A stretch of 64,000 nucleotides of DNA, from NCBI RefSeq assembly GCF_001613345.1, contig NZ_BDCE01000057.1, positions 186,001 to 250,000 of the forward strand, read 5' to 3'. The stretch is from Nocardia uniformis NBRC 13702. Its GTDB lineage: Bacteria; Actinomycetota; Actinomycetes; Mycobacteriales; Mycobacteriaceae. The notes beneath the pieces are model-generated. The model did no database searches, had not been told where the DNA came from, and was given only the letters and a program-made list of their open reading frames with translations. Every line of letters begins with the position of its first letter. Positions within the stretch are counted from its first letter, which is position 1. The position numbers and the translations under genes were made by a program. Below are positions 15,810-23,893 of this stretch, piece by piece.

Positions 15810-16936
15810 AAACCGTGCGCTGTCACGATTTTCCGCTCAGTCCAGACATCATCCAGCTCAACCACGCCTCCTATGGACTCGCCTCGCATGAGGTACTCGA
15901 AGCCGCTGAACGCTTGCGCGTCCATATCGAATCCGATCCCACCCGGTACCTCGGTGCGGAACTTACCGAAAACCTGCGCACCCAGGCAGGTCTCGCCGCG
16001 ACTGCATTGGATCTCGACGGAGACCGAACCACGTTGTGTAGCAACGCCACTTCCGGAGCGGCTGCGATCATTGCTTCGCTTCCTCTCGGCCCCGGTGACA
16101 CCGTGGTCGTTCTCGACACCGAGTACTCCTCCATTCACCGCGCCTGGGAAATCGCCTGCGCTCGTTCGGGTGCACGTTGTCTCACGGTGCCGGTGCCGCT
16201 CCCTTTCATCGATTTCGAATCTCTCAGTGTCACACTCGACGGCAGTGTTCCGGATTCGGTGACCTACCTGCAGGCCAGCCTCATCTCCTCATCGACGGCG
16301 ATCCGACTTCCAATCGCCGATCTCTCAGCCTGGGCACGGCTGCGCGGTGGACGGTTGATCCTGGATGCCGCCCACGGCCCCGGCCATGTCGAACTCGAGC
16401 CCACGGATGGCATCGTCGCGGCAGCCTTCGGCACTCTTCACAAGTGGCTCCCCGCAGCGCGGTCGGTCGGGTTCCTTTGGCTGGCACCGCAACTCATAGA
16501 CATCGTTCGTCCAGCTGAGGTGTCGCTGACGTGGGATTCCTCGGACTTGATCGAACGCTTCTCCTGGCCCGGCACGTTCGATCCTGTTCCGCGCCTGTGT
16601 CTGGGCGTCGCATTGCGCCAGTGGCAGCGGTGGCACACCACAGGTCGTCTCGCAGGTTGCGAGAAGCTCGCTGATTACGCAAGCGAAGTTCTGACAGGGC
16701 CGAGAGCCCGACCCACCGCAGGGCAGAGATACCTTCCACCGCGGATGCGGTCCTTCATCCTGGATGGCGTGACCGTAGCCGAGGTGAAAGCCGCTCTACT
16801 CGAGTCCGGTATCCGCGCGTGGGTCGGTCCGGGATCGAACGAGGAATGCCTGCTCCGGATCTCGACACATATTTACAACGAGAACGCCGACATCGACCTT
16901 CTCGCCGAGAAGCTTCAGGAGGTACTGCCCCGATGA
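15806..16936 (+). CDS. class V PLP-dependent aminotransferase-like enzyme (isopenicillin N epimerase-like)
   Basis: 376 residues from a GTG overlapping the ATPase stop. Class V fold landmarks are the N-terminal IIQLNHASYGLASHEVLEAAE (CefD/NifS-like opening), a cofactor-binding LDAAHGPGHVEL with the PLP-contacting Asp, and TLHKWLPAARSVGFLW with the Schiff-base Lys213. The LNHASYG opening is closest to isopenicillin N epimerase-like and EgtE-like members, as I recall them. Neither a beta-lactam nor an ergothioneine cluster surrounds it. It overlaps the downstream kinase by ATGA, so the three genes form one translationally coupled unit. The actual substrate cannot be read from sequence. Confidence 0.82.
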   Translation: MKTVRCHDFPLSPDIIQLNHASYGLASHEVLEAAERLRVHIESDPTRYLGAELTENLRTQAGLAATALDLDGDRTTLCSNATSGAAAIIASLPLGPGDTVVVLDTEYSSIHRAWEIACARSGARCLTVPVPLPFIDFESLSVTLDGSVPDSVTYLQASLISSSTAIRLPIADLSAWARLRGGRLILDAAHGPGHVELEPTDGIVAAAFGTLHKWLPAARSVGFLWLAPQLIDIVRPAEVSLTWDSSDLIERFSWPGTFDPVPRLCLGVALRQWQRWHTTGRLAGCEKLADYASEVLTGPRARPTAGQRYLPPRMRSFILDGVTVAEVKAALLESGIRAWVGPGSNEECLLRISTHIYNENADIDLLAEKLQEVLPR

Positions 16937-17865
16937 ACGTGCCTCCCATACCCGAACGGCTCGAGCGAGCAATTCTCTTTCTCCGCGGCGACGAAGACGG
17001 TCGCGCGTGGCTCGACGCTCTTCCGGCGCGCATCGATTCCTATAGCCGACAGTGGCACCTGACCACGGATGCCATCGCCGACAGTGGAGCCATGTCGTGC
17101 TGCGTCTACTGCACAACATCGGACGGCACCGCCGCCGTATTGAAAATTCCCGTCGACTCCGAATCCGGCAACACGGAAGTACAGCTGCTGCAACGATGGT
17201 CGGAAGCGGATGCGGCACCGCGAATCCTTGATCGGGACGACGGATCCGGAGTTTTCCTCATGACCAGGATCCTCCCTGGAACGATAGCCTGGCCCGTCGA
17301 CGGCCGCGCGGACGCCGACCGGTTCGGCGAACTACTCACCCGCCTCAACCGCTCGGGATCATCGACTCGACCCGCGCTGAAGGATCTCGCTGACATCGCC
17401 GAGATGCGCATGGATTGGGCGCGAGACCGGTTCGCCGACCCTCAATACGCCGAGGATATGGAGTACTTCTCCGCGGCGGAGCACCTCGAACAGGCTAAAC
17501 GGGTCCTCGCTGCATTGCTGGACACATCTGCGCAGCAGTATGTACTCCACGCGGACCTCCAGGCTAAGAACATTTTGCAAGGTCCTGACCACTGGTTCAC
17601 CATCGACCCGCTCGGCGCGGTTGGTGACATCAATGCCGAAGCCGCGTTGTGGATCGCTATTCAGGACGGTCCGGTGTCCACCGAAGACCGAATCGAACAA
17701 CTCGCGCACCACTCGCTACTTGATCCAATACGACTGCGTGCGTGGTCATTTGTCTTCTCGGTCGCTGAGTACCGGCCCTACCTGGTGCCTTCCGCGAAAC
17801 AGATGGCCGCCTTCGTCGCCACCACTGACCCCAATCAGACGATAACGCGGCTGCACAAATCTTGA
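16933..17865 (+). CDS. APH(6)/streptomycin-6-kinase-like phosphotransferase
   Basis: 310 residues. The phosphotransferase core has VLKIPVDSESGNTEVQLLQRW (ATP-binding Lys region), VLHADLQAKNIL at about 204-215 as the catalytic loop (Asp in H-A-D) and WFTIDPLGAVGDINAEAALWI as the metal-binding loop. This last arrangement is that of the APH(6)/hydroxyurea-type streptomycin 6-kinase family. Those enzymes phosphorylate aminoglycosides or other small molecules. Here the gene is coupled to a class V PLP enzyme and an ATPase, so it may instead modify the product of that operon or protect against it. The start is the ATG overlapping the upstream stop. Confidence 0.8.
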   Translation: MNVPPIPERLERAILFLRGDEDGRAWLDALPARIDSYSRQWHLTTDAIADSGAMSCCVYCTTSDGTAAVLKIPVDSESGNTEVQLLQRWSEADAAPRILDRDDGSGVFLMTRILPGTIAWPVDGRADADRFGELLTRLNRSGSSTRPALKDLADIAEMRMDWARDRFADPQYAEDMEYFSAAEHLEQAKRVLAALLDTSAQQYVLHADLQAKNILQGPDHWFTIDPLGAVGDINAEAALWIAIQDGPVSTEDRIEQLAHHSLLDPIRLRAWSFVFSVAEYRPYLVPSAKQMAAFVATTDPNQTITRLHKS

Positions 17866-18502
17866 TTGCGCAGATCGGGTGGAGGTGCGCGAAGTGGGCC
17901 TGATTACCGGGCGGGCATGCAGTCGTTGTCAGCGTTATCCGGCGAATGCCGTAACCGCCCCAAGAGCACCAGACGTCGCGATGACTCGGCAATGGCTTGA
18001 CCAACGCCGTGATCGCCTGGACCGCCGAGTATTTGAGCTCGCCGGGGACAGATGTGTCGCGTCGTCGCCGAGACCTTGCGCGTATCTCCCCAGTCATAGT
18101 GAGAGCATCAACTTCTTCGGTGCCAACGAAGTCGACATCGACGCGAAACTCGCTGCGCTCAGCATTACCGGCTTCCGGCCGCCGCGCCTGTGACACTCTT
18201 CTAACGGCTTGCCCACCGGCAGGGTGTCTGCACACGGGTACCGGCCCGCGCCTTGCGGCTGGCCGCTCGGCACCTATAACAATCTGGACACGCGACCAAT
18301 CGTGCTGTGCCGCGCATTCGATCCAGTCGCGGCGAATCACTCAGCCTCCGAATGCCTTTCACGTGCCGAAACGATGGAAGGTGACCGCCACCTCATTGCA
18401 GGCAGGTGAGTGATCGGCACCTCATCGCCTGGTCCTGGATATCGCGCACATGCCACCCTTGCGTCAGTTTGCTGAATGTTTACTGAGTGTGGAGGGGATC
18501 TG
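17866..18502. other. 637-base stretch without a convincing gene
   Basis: Open frames on both strands cross this region, but they lack ribosome sites, show unnatural composition and contradict each other. The plus-strand frame near 17990-18190 and the minus-strand frame near 17960-18140 could be decayed gene pieces; I cannot name either. The promoter of the porin operon should lie in the last 150 bases. Confidence 0.4.
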
Positions 18503-19153
18503 GTGGGAACGATTCGATCAACGTTCGGGGGTGCTGCTTGTGCGCTGGCCACGATGTTGCTTGCTGGTGTGTGGGTGGCCGGATCGGCGGGTGCCGACGC
18601 GATAGCCGACAAGTACCGTCAGACCGTCACCGACGACGGCTGGACCCTGGCGGTGACCAAGACGGGCGAGGCTCTGGATCGATGGCCCGCGCTGTCGAGT
18701 TCACCGGTCAGTCGTGAGGGCTTCGTCAGCCTCAAGGCAGTCGCGGAGGTTACCGGCACCGGTGGCCAGCCGATCACCGCGGGCACGGTGACGCTGGGCT
18801 ATCAGATCGGTTGCGCCGTGGACGTATCCAACGGAGTCACCCTTGGGTTGGGGTTCTCGATCGGCCCCAACGCCAGCGTCACCATCTCCCAGTTCCCCGG
18901 CGTGACGATCGGTGGGCAGGCGTCGGTGAATCCGAACATCTCCACCACCCTCAAGCCCGGCGCCATCGCCACCATCGCGTTCGGATCGAAACCCCTTGCC
19001 GCGTCGCGGGGTTCGATCACCGCCGAGCAGGTCGAGATCAAGGTCGACGCGTGTGCCGGCCCTGTGACAATCCGGTCGTTCGCGACCGCCGCGATCTCGA
19101 CCCCGACCGCGGACAACACCATCTCCGTCTACGGCGATCCCATCTGGCTCTGA
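18503..19153 (+). CDS. MspA-family porin
   Basis: 216 residues from a GTG with GGAGGGG upstream. A cleavable signal peptide (about 1-33, ending AGSAGADA) is followed by a beta-rich mature protein. MspA landmarks are visible: ADKYRQTVTDDGWTLAVTKT with the DGW opening, LDRWPALSSSPVSREGFVSL, and LGYQIGCAVDVSNGVTLGLG. MspA proteins form octameric channels in the outer mycolate membrane of mycobacteria and nocardiae. This one heads an operon with a small membrane protein, an exported toxin and its immunity gene. That placement is unusual and suggests a dedicated conduit or a general permeability role under the same control. Confidence 0.88.
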   Translation: MGTIRSTFGGAACALATMLLAGVWVAGSAGADAIADKYRQTVTDDGWTLAVTKTGEALDRWPALSSSPVSREGFVSLKAVAEVTGTGGQPITAGTVTLGYQIGCAVDVSNGVTLGLGFSIGPNASVTISQFPGVTIGGQASVNPNISTTLKPGAIATIAFGSKPLAASRGSITAEQVEIKVDACAGPVTIRSFATAAISTPTADNTISVYGDPIWL

Positions 19154-19224
19154 CCCCGTTCCGCCGCGTGCGAGCCCGCCAGACGGCCGATGCGCCGCAG
19201 ACGCTCAGGAAGAGAGAACCCTCG

Positions 19225-19524
19225 ATGACCGACACCACCCCCGAGATCACCGACCGCGCCCCGTCCCGCGCCCCGTCCCGCGCCGCGGCGGGACCGCAAC
19301 CGCTCAACCCCACCGCCGTCGCCGGCGGTGCGCTGGCACTGGGGCTGCTATTGCTGATCGTGGCGTTCGCGAACCTGAACCGGATGCCGGGCTGGGCCGA
19401 CGATTACGGCGCGATTCTGGTGTATCTGGCGTTCTTCCTCTACATGTCGATCGCCGGACGGCTCACCTGGTGGGGCATCGACACCGTGCGCGAGCAGGCC
19501 GCCGACCGTAGCAGCCGCCGATGA
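19225..19524 (+). CDS. small two-helix membrane protein between porin and toxin
   Basis: 99 residues. A disordered Thr/Pro/Arg/Ala N-terminus includes a doubled APSR unit, and two membrane helices lie at about 32-51 (AVAGGALALGLLLLIVAFAN) and 62-79. No named family. GGAAGAG precedes the ATG. Its stop overlaps the toxin start (ATGA), giving translational coupling, so it is likely to act with the toxin, for example as an export or anchoring partner. Confidence 0.68.
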   Translation: MTDTTPEITDRAPSRAPSRAAAGPQPLNPTAVAGGALALGLLLLIVAFANLNRMPGWADDYGAILVYLAFFLYMSIAGRLTWWGIDTVREQAADRSSRR

Positions 19525-21764
19525 GCCCCCGACTCGCCCGCGCCGCCGCGCTGGCCCTGGCCACCGCCGCCACCGGCCTGGGTGTCGCGTTCGCAGGCGC
19601 ACCGACCGCCACCGCGCAGGGCTACGTGCCGTGCGCGGAGTGGCAGGCCATGCACCCGGGTTGGCCGTGCATCGACACCCCGCAACCGCCACCGGGCGGC
19701 CCGCCGACGGTCTCCACCCCGCCGCCGCTGCCATCGCAGACCCCGGGTCTGCCCAGCCAGCCCGGCGGCGGTTGCGGGATCGGCGCGGGCGCACTCACTC
19801 CGCCGCCCATCGCGCCCGGCAACGGCACCCCGATCGTTCCGGTCCCCGGCGCCGAGACCCCGGCCCTGCCGGGGAACCAGGCTCCGGCCGCGCCGGTACC
19901 GGGAACCATTGCGCCACAGACGGTCCCGGCAGAACCTCCACAAACAGCCGATGTCCCGCCACCGCCCGCCGCCGCAACAGACATCCCGGCGCCGGCTGCG
20001 ACGATGCCACCTCCCGCCGCGCCGACCAGCTCGGCCCTGGCCGCGAGGGAGGGCGACAACTCGACGTCGGTCCCCAGCGGCGGTACCGATGGCCGGATCC
20101 CGTTGCTGCTGGTGGCTGGTGCCGCGGCGTTTCTCGCACCCGCTTTTCGCTCGCGCGGCGGCACGCCGTCGTCGCAGCAGGTGACCATCACCAAGCCATG
20201 GGACGGTGGCGAGCAGACCTTCATTCTCATGACCGACCCGTCCGCACCGCGCGAATACCGCTTCCCACAAGAGGTTCCGCCCGACGGGCAGCTCCGCGAG
20301 AACCCCGACGGCTCGGTGGATGTCCTCGACGCCACCGGAAGCGTGGTCTCGCATACGAAGCCGCCGTGGGCCTATGACGCCCTCGGCCGCCCGGTACGCA
20401 CCTGGTACGAGGTCGAAGGCGACACCATCGTCCAACACATCGAACCCGACGCCGACAACGTCTTCCCCATCCTGGCCGACCCCGACACCGTGCCCAACTG
20501 CGCCATCGACGACACCGGCACCGCCACCATCGACACCGGCAACGGCGCTCCCAGCACCTACCCCGCCAGCAACACCCCCAGCGGCACAGACTCCCAAGCC
20601 GCGTTGCTTGGTGCCATGACCCAAACCGGTCCCACCCCACCACAACTCCAGCCCGGCGGCCCCCAAACACCGAACACGACCGGGCAGTCGCCGAACGTGT
20701 CGTCTGCACCGACCATCGATGACAACGCCGCCGTGCTCGGCGCGCTCACTCAAACTCAGATCGACCAGGACTCGGTCACCGTCGGCAATGTCACCGTCAC
20801 CGATACCGAGGTGACCGCGCCGAGCGGGCAGACCTTCACCGGGACGAGCGAGAGCTTCGCACTCGGCAACGGCGCCGCTCAGCAGTTCAACTACGACTCC
20901 GACGGCAACCTGACCTCGGTCATCCTGGCCGGTTCCGACAGTGCCAACCGATACTTCACCCCCGCCCGCAACCCGGACGGGACACTTCGGCCCGGCGAGT
21001 TCACCTACACCGACGAATCCGGCCGTGAGCAGTTCCTCACCATCCGGTTCGACGACCAGGGCCGCCCCGAATGGGTGATCGACGAAGCCACCTACACCAG
21101 CACGCAATACGGTGATCTGGACGGCGTCTACAACGTGACAGAATCTCTCACCGCCGACGAAGGTCGAGCCATCGACGACGCTCGTCTTGTCTTCGACATC
21201 GCACTCGGCGTCACCGGCCTCCCCGAACTCGGGTACACCGCAGGACGCGTAGTCGGCGGCCAACTGTTCACTCGCGGACTCGCCGAACGCGGGGGCGCAG
21301 CACTCGGCACCGACATGATGGCCGGTGAACTCTCGATATCGGGCCGAGGAGGGGCCGCCAGCGCCTCAGGAGGAACATCAAACGCGACGCGCAGCGGAGC
21401 CACTGGAGCTACTCAAAGATCGACTGACCCCCTGGCTGCCGTTCCTGAGGGCGCTTCCGTGCGTACGCTAAGACCCGACCCGAACGGTGGAGCTCAGGTC
21501 GGCGTGGAATTCAAGTGGCTCAACGAGAACGGCCAAACCGTGCGACTACGCGCTCACGGCCCTGATGGAACCGCGCCGCCGGGCTCCAACGCAGCCTCTG
21601 GACCGACGTACCGCATCCAGATTGGCGGCCGATACTTGGACGCAGAAGGAGCCCTCTACCCTCGAGGCGTTCACAATCCCAACAGTCCAAACTATGATCC
21701 TGCGGCCGCGAATTCCACGCACATACCGTGGCCCAGCGACATTCCACTCCCATGGAAGGAATGA
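19521..21764 (+). CDS. exported polymorphic toxin with C-terminal Ntox30-type domain
   Basis: 747 residues. Residues 1-32 are a Sec-type signal (basic, Ala/Leu-rich, ending PTATA). Residues about 33-190 are Pro/Ala-rich, and a membrane helix lies at about 194-212 (IPLLLVAGAAAFLAPAF). The middle has YD/DG-rich beta-type segments (QQFNYDSDGNLTSVILAG and TIRFDDQGRPEWVIDEA). The last 95 residues match my memory of polymorphic toxin type 30: VEFKWLNENGQTVRLRAHGPDG, GSNAASGPTYRIQIGGRYLD, and the end-motif SPNYDPAAANSTHIPWP. Toxin domains of this kind are found at C-termini of secreted contact-dependent effectors. The immunity-sized gene starts one base after its stop. The codon change near 21360 may mark the swap junction of the toxin tip. 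Confidence 0.82.
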   Translation: MSPRLARAAALALATAATGLGVAFAGAPTATAQGYVPCAEWQAMHPGWPCIDTPQPPPGGPPTVSTPPPLPSQTPGLPSQPGGGCGIGAGALTPPPIAPGNGTPIVPVPGAETPALPGNQAPAAPVPGTIAPQTVPAEPPQTADVPPPPAAATDIPAPAATMPPPAAPTSSALAAREGDNSTSVPSGGTDGRIPLLLVAGAAAFLAPAFRSRGGTPSSQQVTITKPWDGGEQTFILMTDPSAPREYRFPQEVPPDGQLRENPDGSVDVLDATGSVVSHTKPPWAYDALGRPVRTWYEVEGDTIVQHIEPDADNVFPILADPDTVPNCAIDDTGTATIDTGNGAPSTYPASNTPSGTDSQAALLGAMTQTGPTPPQLQPGGPQTPNTTGQSPNVSSAPTIDDNAAVLGALTQTQIDQDSVTVGNVTVTDTEVTAPSGQTFTGTSESFALGNGAAQQFNYDSDGNLTSVILAGSDSANRYFTPARNPDGTLRPGEFTYTDESGREQFLTIRFDDQGRPEWVIDEATYTSTQYGDLDGVYNVTESLTADEGRAIDDARLVFDIALGVTGLPELGYTAGRVVGGQLFTRGLAERGGAALGTDMMAGELSISGRGGAASASGGTSNATRSGATGATQRSTDPLAAVPEGASVRTLRPDPNGGAQVGVEFKWLNENGQTVRLRAHGPDGTAPPGSNAASGPTYRIQIGGRYLDAEGALYPRGVHNPNSPNYDPAAANSTHIPWPSDIPLPWKE

Positions 21765-21765
21765 G

Positions 21766-22104
21766 ATGAGTATCGAGGCAAGAGCAATCCTGACCCTGGT
21801 CAGCAACTTGGCAGGCGGATCAGCCACTGCTCGTGCAACGGCGAGCGATGAAGTGACCGATTGGACCGGGTCGTTTACCCCGCAACAAGCAAACGTCTTG
21901 ACGAGCCTTCTACTGTGGCTCGCGAGCGTGGAATCCGACCCGACGGCGCTCGAAGCGGAATTGCACGCCGCTGCCGAACTTGTCGAGAACTGTTCCATAG
22001 ATCCGACTGTTATCAACGATGTCCATTTGTTGAACCCCGAGACCCTACCCGCTCCGCTACATGAGTATCGCGACTTCCTGCTGTCAGAGGTACCCAGCCA
22101 ATGA
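21766..22104 (+). CDS. probable immunity protein to the Ntox30-type toxin
   Basis: 112 residues, all helical and acidic (MSIEARAILTLVSNLAGG, VTDWTGSFTPQQANVLTSLL, ALEAELHAAAELVENCS). It has no signal peptide, so it is cytoplasmic. The ATG follows the toxin stop by one base, and AAGGA lies upstream. Size, acidity and position are those expected of a cognate immunity protein. I recognise no named immunity family. Confidence 0.7.
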   Translation: MSIEARAILTLVSNLAGGSATARATASDEVTDWTGSFTPQQANVLTSLLLWLASVESDPTALEAELHAAAELVENCSIDPTVINDVHLLNPETLPAPLHEYRDFLLSEVPSQ

Positions 22105-22446
22105 GGCCCACGCGTAGACAGTGACTACCTACTGTCACTGGTATCGCCACTCGCAGTCGTCCCTTCTCCCTCAAACTGTGGTGAGACCGGATCCATCATC
22201 TAAAGAGTGGTGAAGATGTACCACGGGGCACAGCTGGCGGGTTCGGCGGCGACGCCATCTCCGTAATATCTGATGATGGAGAACAGCGGGAGTTGGGCCT
22301 GTGCCGAGCTAGCGGGCGCACACCGCCAGACCCAACCCCACCGATACCACCGTGTCGTCTCCCGCGTCGCGGTAGCATCTGACAGCCGCCGAAGTCCCTG
22401 AAGCGTTACCGCTTCACGACGCGGTCGGAAATCGTTAGACGAGCAG

Positions 22447-22614
22447 GTGAGCGACAATCCTATTCTGGCCGACGATGACCGAACACTGCTCACTCAGGGC
22501 GGACTTCGGCAACATCGACCACCAAGCTTCAAACCGAAACTTGGTATCGATCAGTCGAACTTCCGGTGGCGCAACTGCCCGAGTAGGGAATGGCAAGAAA
22601 CGGCCAGCTTGTGA
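22447..22614 (+). other. short open frame just before the Imm8 gene, possible displaced toxin tail
   Basis: A 55-codon frame starting GTG (VSDNPILADDDRTLLTQGG, ending FRWRNCPSREWQETASL) stops 16 bases before the Imm8-type gene. In arrays of orphan toxin-immunity cassettes, a bare toxin C-terminus often precedes its immunity gene. No family match and no ribosome site; this is a positional guess. Confidence 0.25.
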
Positions 22615-22630
22615 TTATGGAGGGTTGGGA

Positions 22631-22975
22631 ATGAAGGCGTTGGTAAAGCACTTTCACAGTCCCGACGTCGATCCTCCGACCGGCATTGTGGATGACGATG
22701 CCGTTCTGATCGATTTCTTTGCGGGACCGGCTGATTCGCCAGGCGCAGAATCATTCTCCGTGTTGGTCTGCACCCCTCGTTGGGTAACCAGTGAGCTGGT
22801 ACAGGGACAGGTCGTAGATGGCCGTCATCGCCTCTTCGTCGAGCGCATCGATTTGGATGCCGTCCAGCGACACATCCGTGAGTATGTTGCGCAGCTCGAC
22901 GAACCGACTTGGATCGAACTCACCGACAAGATCGGAAGGCTGGGCAAGTGGGAGTTCGAAGACTATCGCGAATAG
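22631..22975 (+). CDS. Imm8-type immunity protein (orphan)
   Basis: 114 residues with GGAGGG upstream of the ATG. Imm8-like landmarks are MKALVKHFHSPDVD, VDDDAVLIDFFAGPAD, ESFSVLVCTPRW, a central GRHRLFVERIDLDAVQRHI, and the terminal WIELTDKIGRLGKWEFEDY. Imm8 proteins neutralise polymorphic toxins and are often kept without their toxin. Here no full toxin precedes it, only a 55-codon frame; the Ntox30 toxin already has its own neighbour. It is therefore an orphan immunity gene downstream of the toxin locus, a common sign of past toxin-tip replacement. Confidence 0.78.
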   Translation: MKALVKHFHSPDVDPPTGIVDDDAVLIDFFAGPADSPGAESFSVLVCTPRWVTSELVQGQVVDGRHRLFVERIDLDAVQRHIREYVAQLDEPTWIELTDKIGRLGKWEFEDYRE

Positions 22976-23101
22976 AAGTCGAGGTCGCGCTGCTTCGGCA
23001 GAACCTGAACCGCCCGGTCGTGAAGATGGCGACCGCGCTAGCGGCCTTCGGGATCGGCTAGTCGGGCACATGCTCGAGCGGTACCTCGAATGGGCCGTCG
23101 T

Positions 23102-23893
23102 TCATGCTCGTCGTTCATCCTTGATCGCGCGGATGACATCGGCGACACACATGTTGATCATCGACGCGAATTTTTGGGTGTCAGCGCCGACTGCTTTCCA
23201 CGGTGCCGCGTGCCGAATCGCGTACCGGCCGTGGTCGGGCAGGTCCCGCCATTCCAGGCGGTGGCGGGCGATACCGCGTGGACCGAAGACCGAGTTACCT
23301 TGTACGACATCGATGGTGCCCATCCTCGTGGGCAGTACCCGGAAGAACCGTTTCGATCGCACGCTGACCAAGTTGCTGAACTCGGCGGCGGTGGGTGACT
23401 GCTCGATGAAATGATCGACGTCGTCGCTACCGGAACCCGGTGCCGCGAGCGGGATTTCGTCCTGAGTGGCCGGCGGTGTATCCGGAAGGGCGGCGACGAC
23501 GGCAGCGGCCAGTCCGATCGGGTCGCAGGCGGAGATGGTGAAACTGCCACTGTCGTGCGGGGTTTCGCCGGGTAGCTGCCGCACCAGGTATCCGTGGCTG
23601 CCGGCGCGGGTGGCGAGCAGGCGAAGGCTTCCTTGCTCGCCACCGGAATCCTGTGTGTCCCAGCCGTTCACGGTGATCCGCAGGTCGGGTCGCGCGATTG
23701 AGGTCAGTACATGGTCGAACGCACCGCCCAAGGTGGCGTCCAGTCGCTCGCTGGTTTCGCGTTTCTCGCGCAGGTAGTCGTAGTACAAGGGGATCGCGCT
23801 GGTGACGGTGAACGGTGGCGGGAGCAGTTCGCCGGTTAGGTTCTCCCACAATACGACGAATTCGAGATCGGTGAACGTCCAGGTGCGGGTCAT
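23102..23893 (-). CDS. EspG-family ESX secretion chaperone
   Basis: 263 residues. The start TWTFTDLEFVVLWENLTGELLP and the late block MGTIDVVQGNSVFGP followed by LEWRDLPDHGRYAI are what I know of EspG (ESX secretion-associated protein). EspG proteins bind PE/PPE substrates in the cytosol and deliver them to the type VII machine. The ATG overlaps the stop of the PPE-like gene (ATGA), so chaperone and candidate client are translationally coupled. No EccB/C/D/E core gene is in the window, so the secretion machine must be encoded elsewhere. Confidence 0.82.
   Translation of the reverse strand: MTRTWTFTDLEFVVLWENLTGELLPPPFTVTSAIPLYYDYLREKRETSERLDATLGGAFDHVLTSIARPDLRITVNGWDTQDSGGEQGSLRLLATRAGSHGYLVRQLPGETPHDSGSFTISACDPIGLAAAVVAALPDTPPATQDEIPLAAPGSGSDDVDHFIEQSPTAAEFSNLVSVRSKRFFRVLPTRMGTIDVVQGNSVFGPRGIARHRLEWRDLPDHGRYAIRHAAPWKAVGADTQKFASMINMCVADVIRAIKDERRA

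Noticed and set aside
17657..18340. 227-codon minus-strand frame across the kinase end and the following gap
   Set aside because: Overlaps the end of the phosphotransferase gene and lacks motifs; a decayed gene cannot be excluded but is not supported.
19259..19283. 12-base tandem duplication in the small membrane protein gene
   Set aside because: It only doubles an APSR unit in a disordered N-terminus; too short to suggest function.
19440..21263. 607-codon open frame on the minus strand opposite the toxin gene
   Set aside because: Very GC-rich DNA leaves the antisense frame open; the product is Gly/Arg/Val-biased with no motifs, and the plus strand encodes a signal peptide and a recognisable toxin domain.
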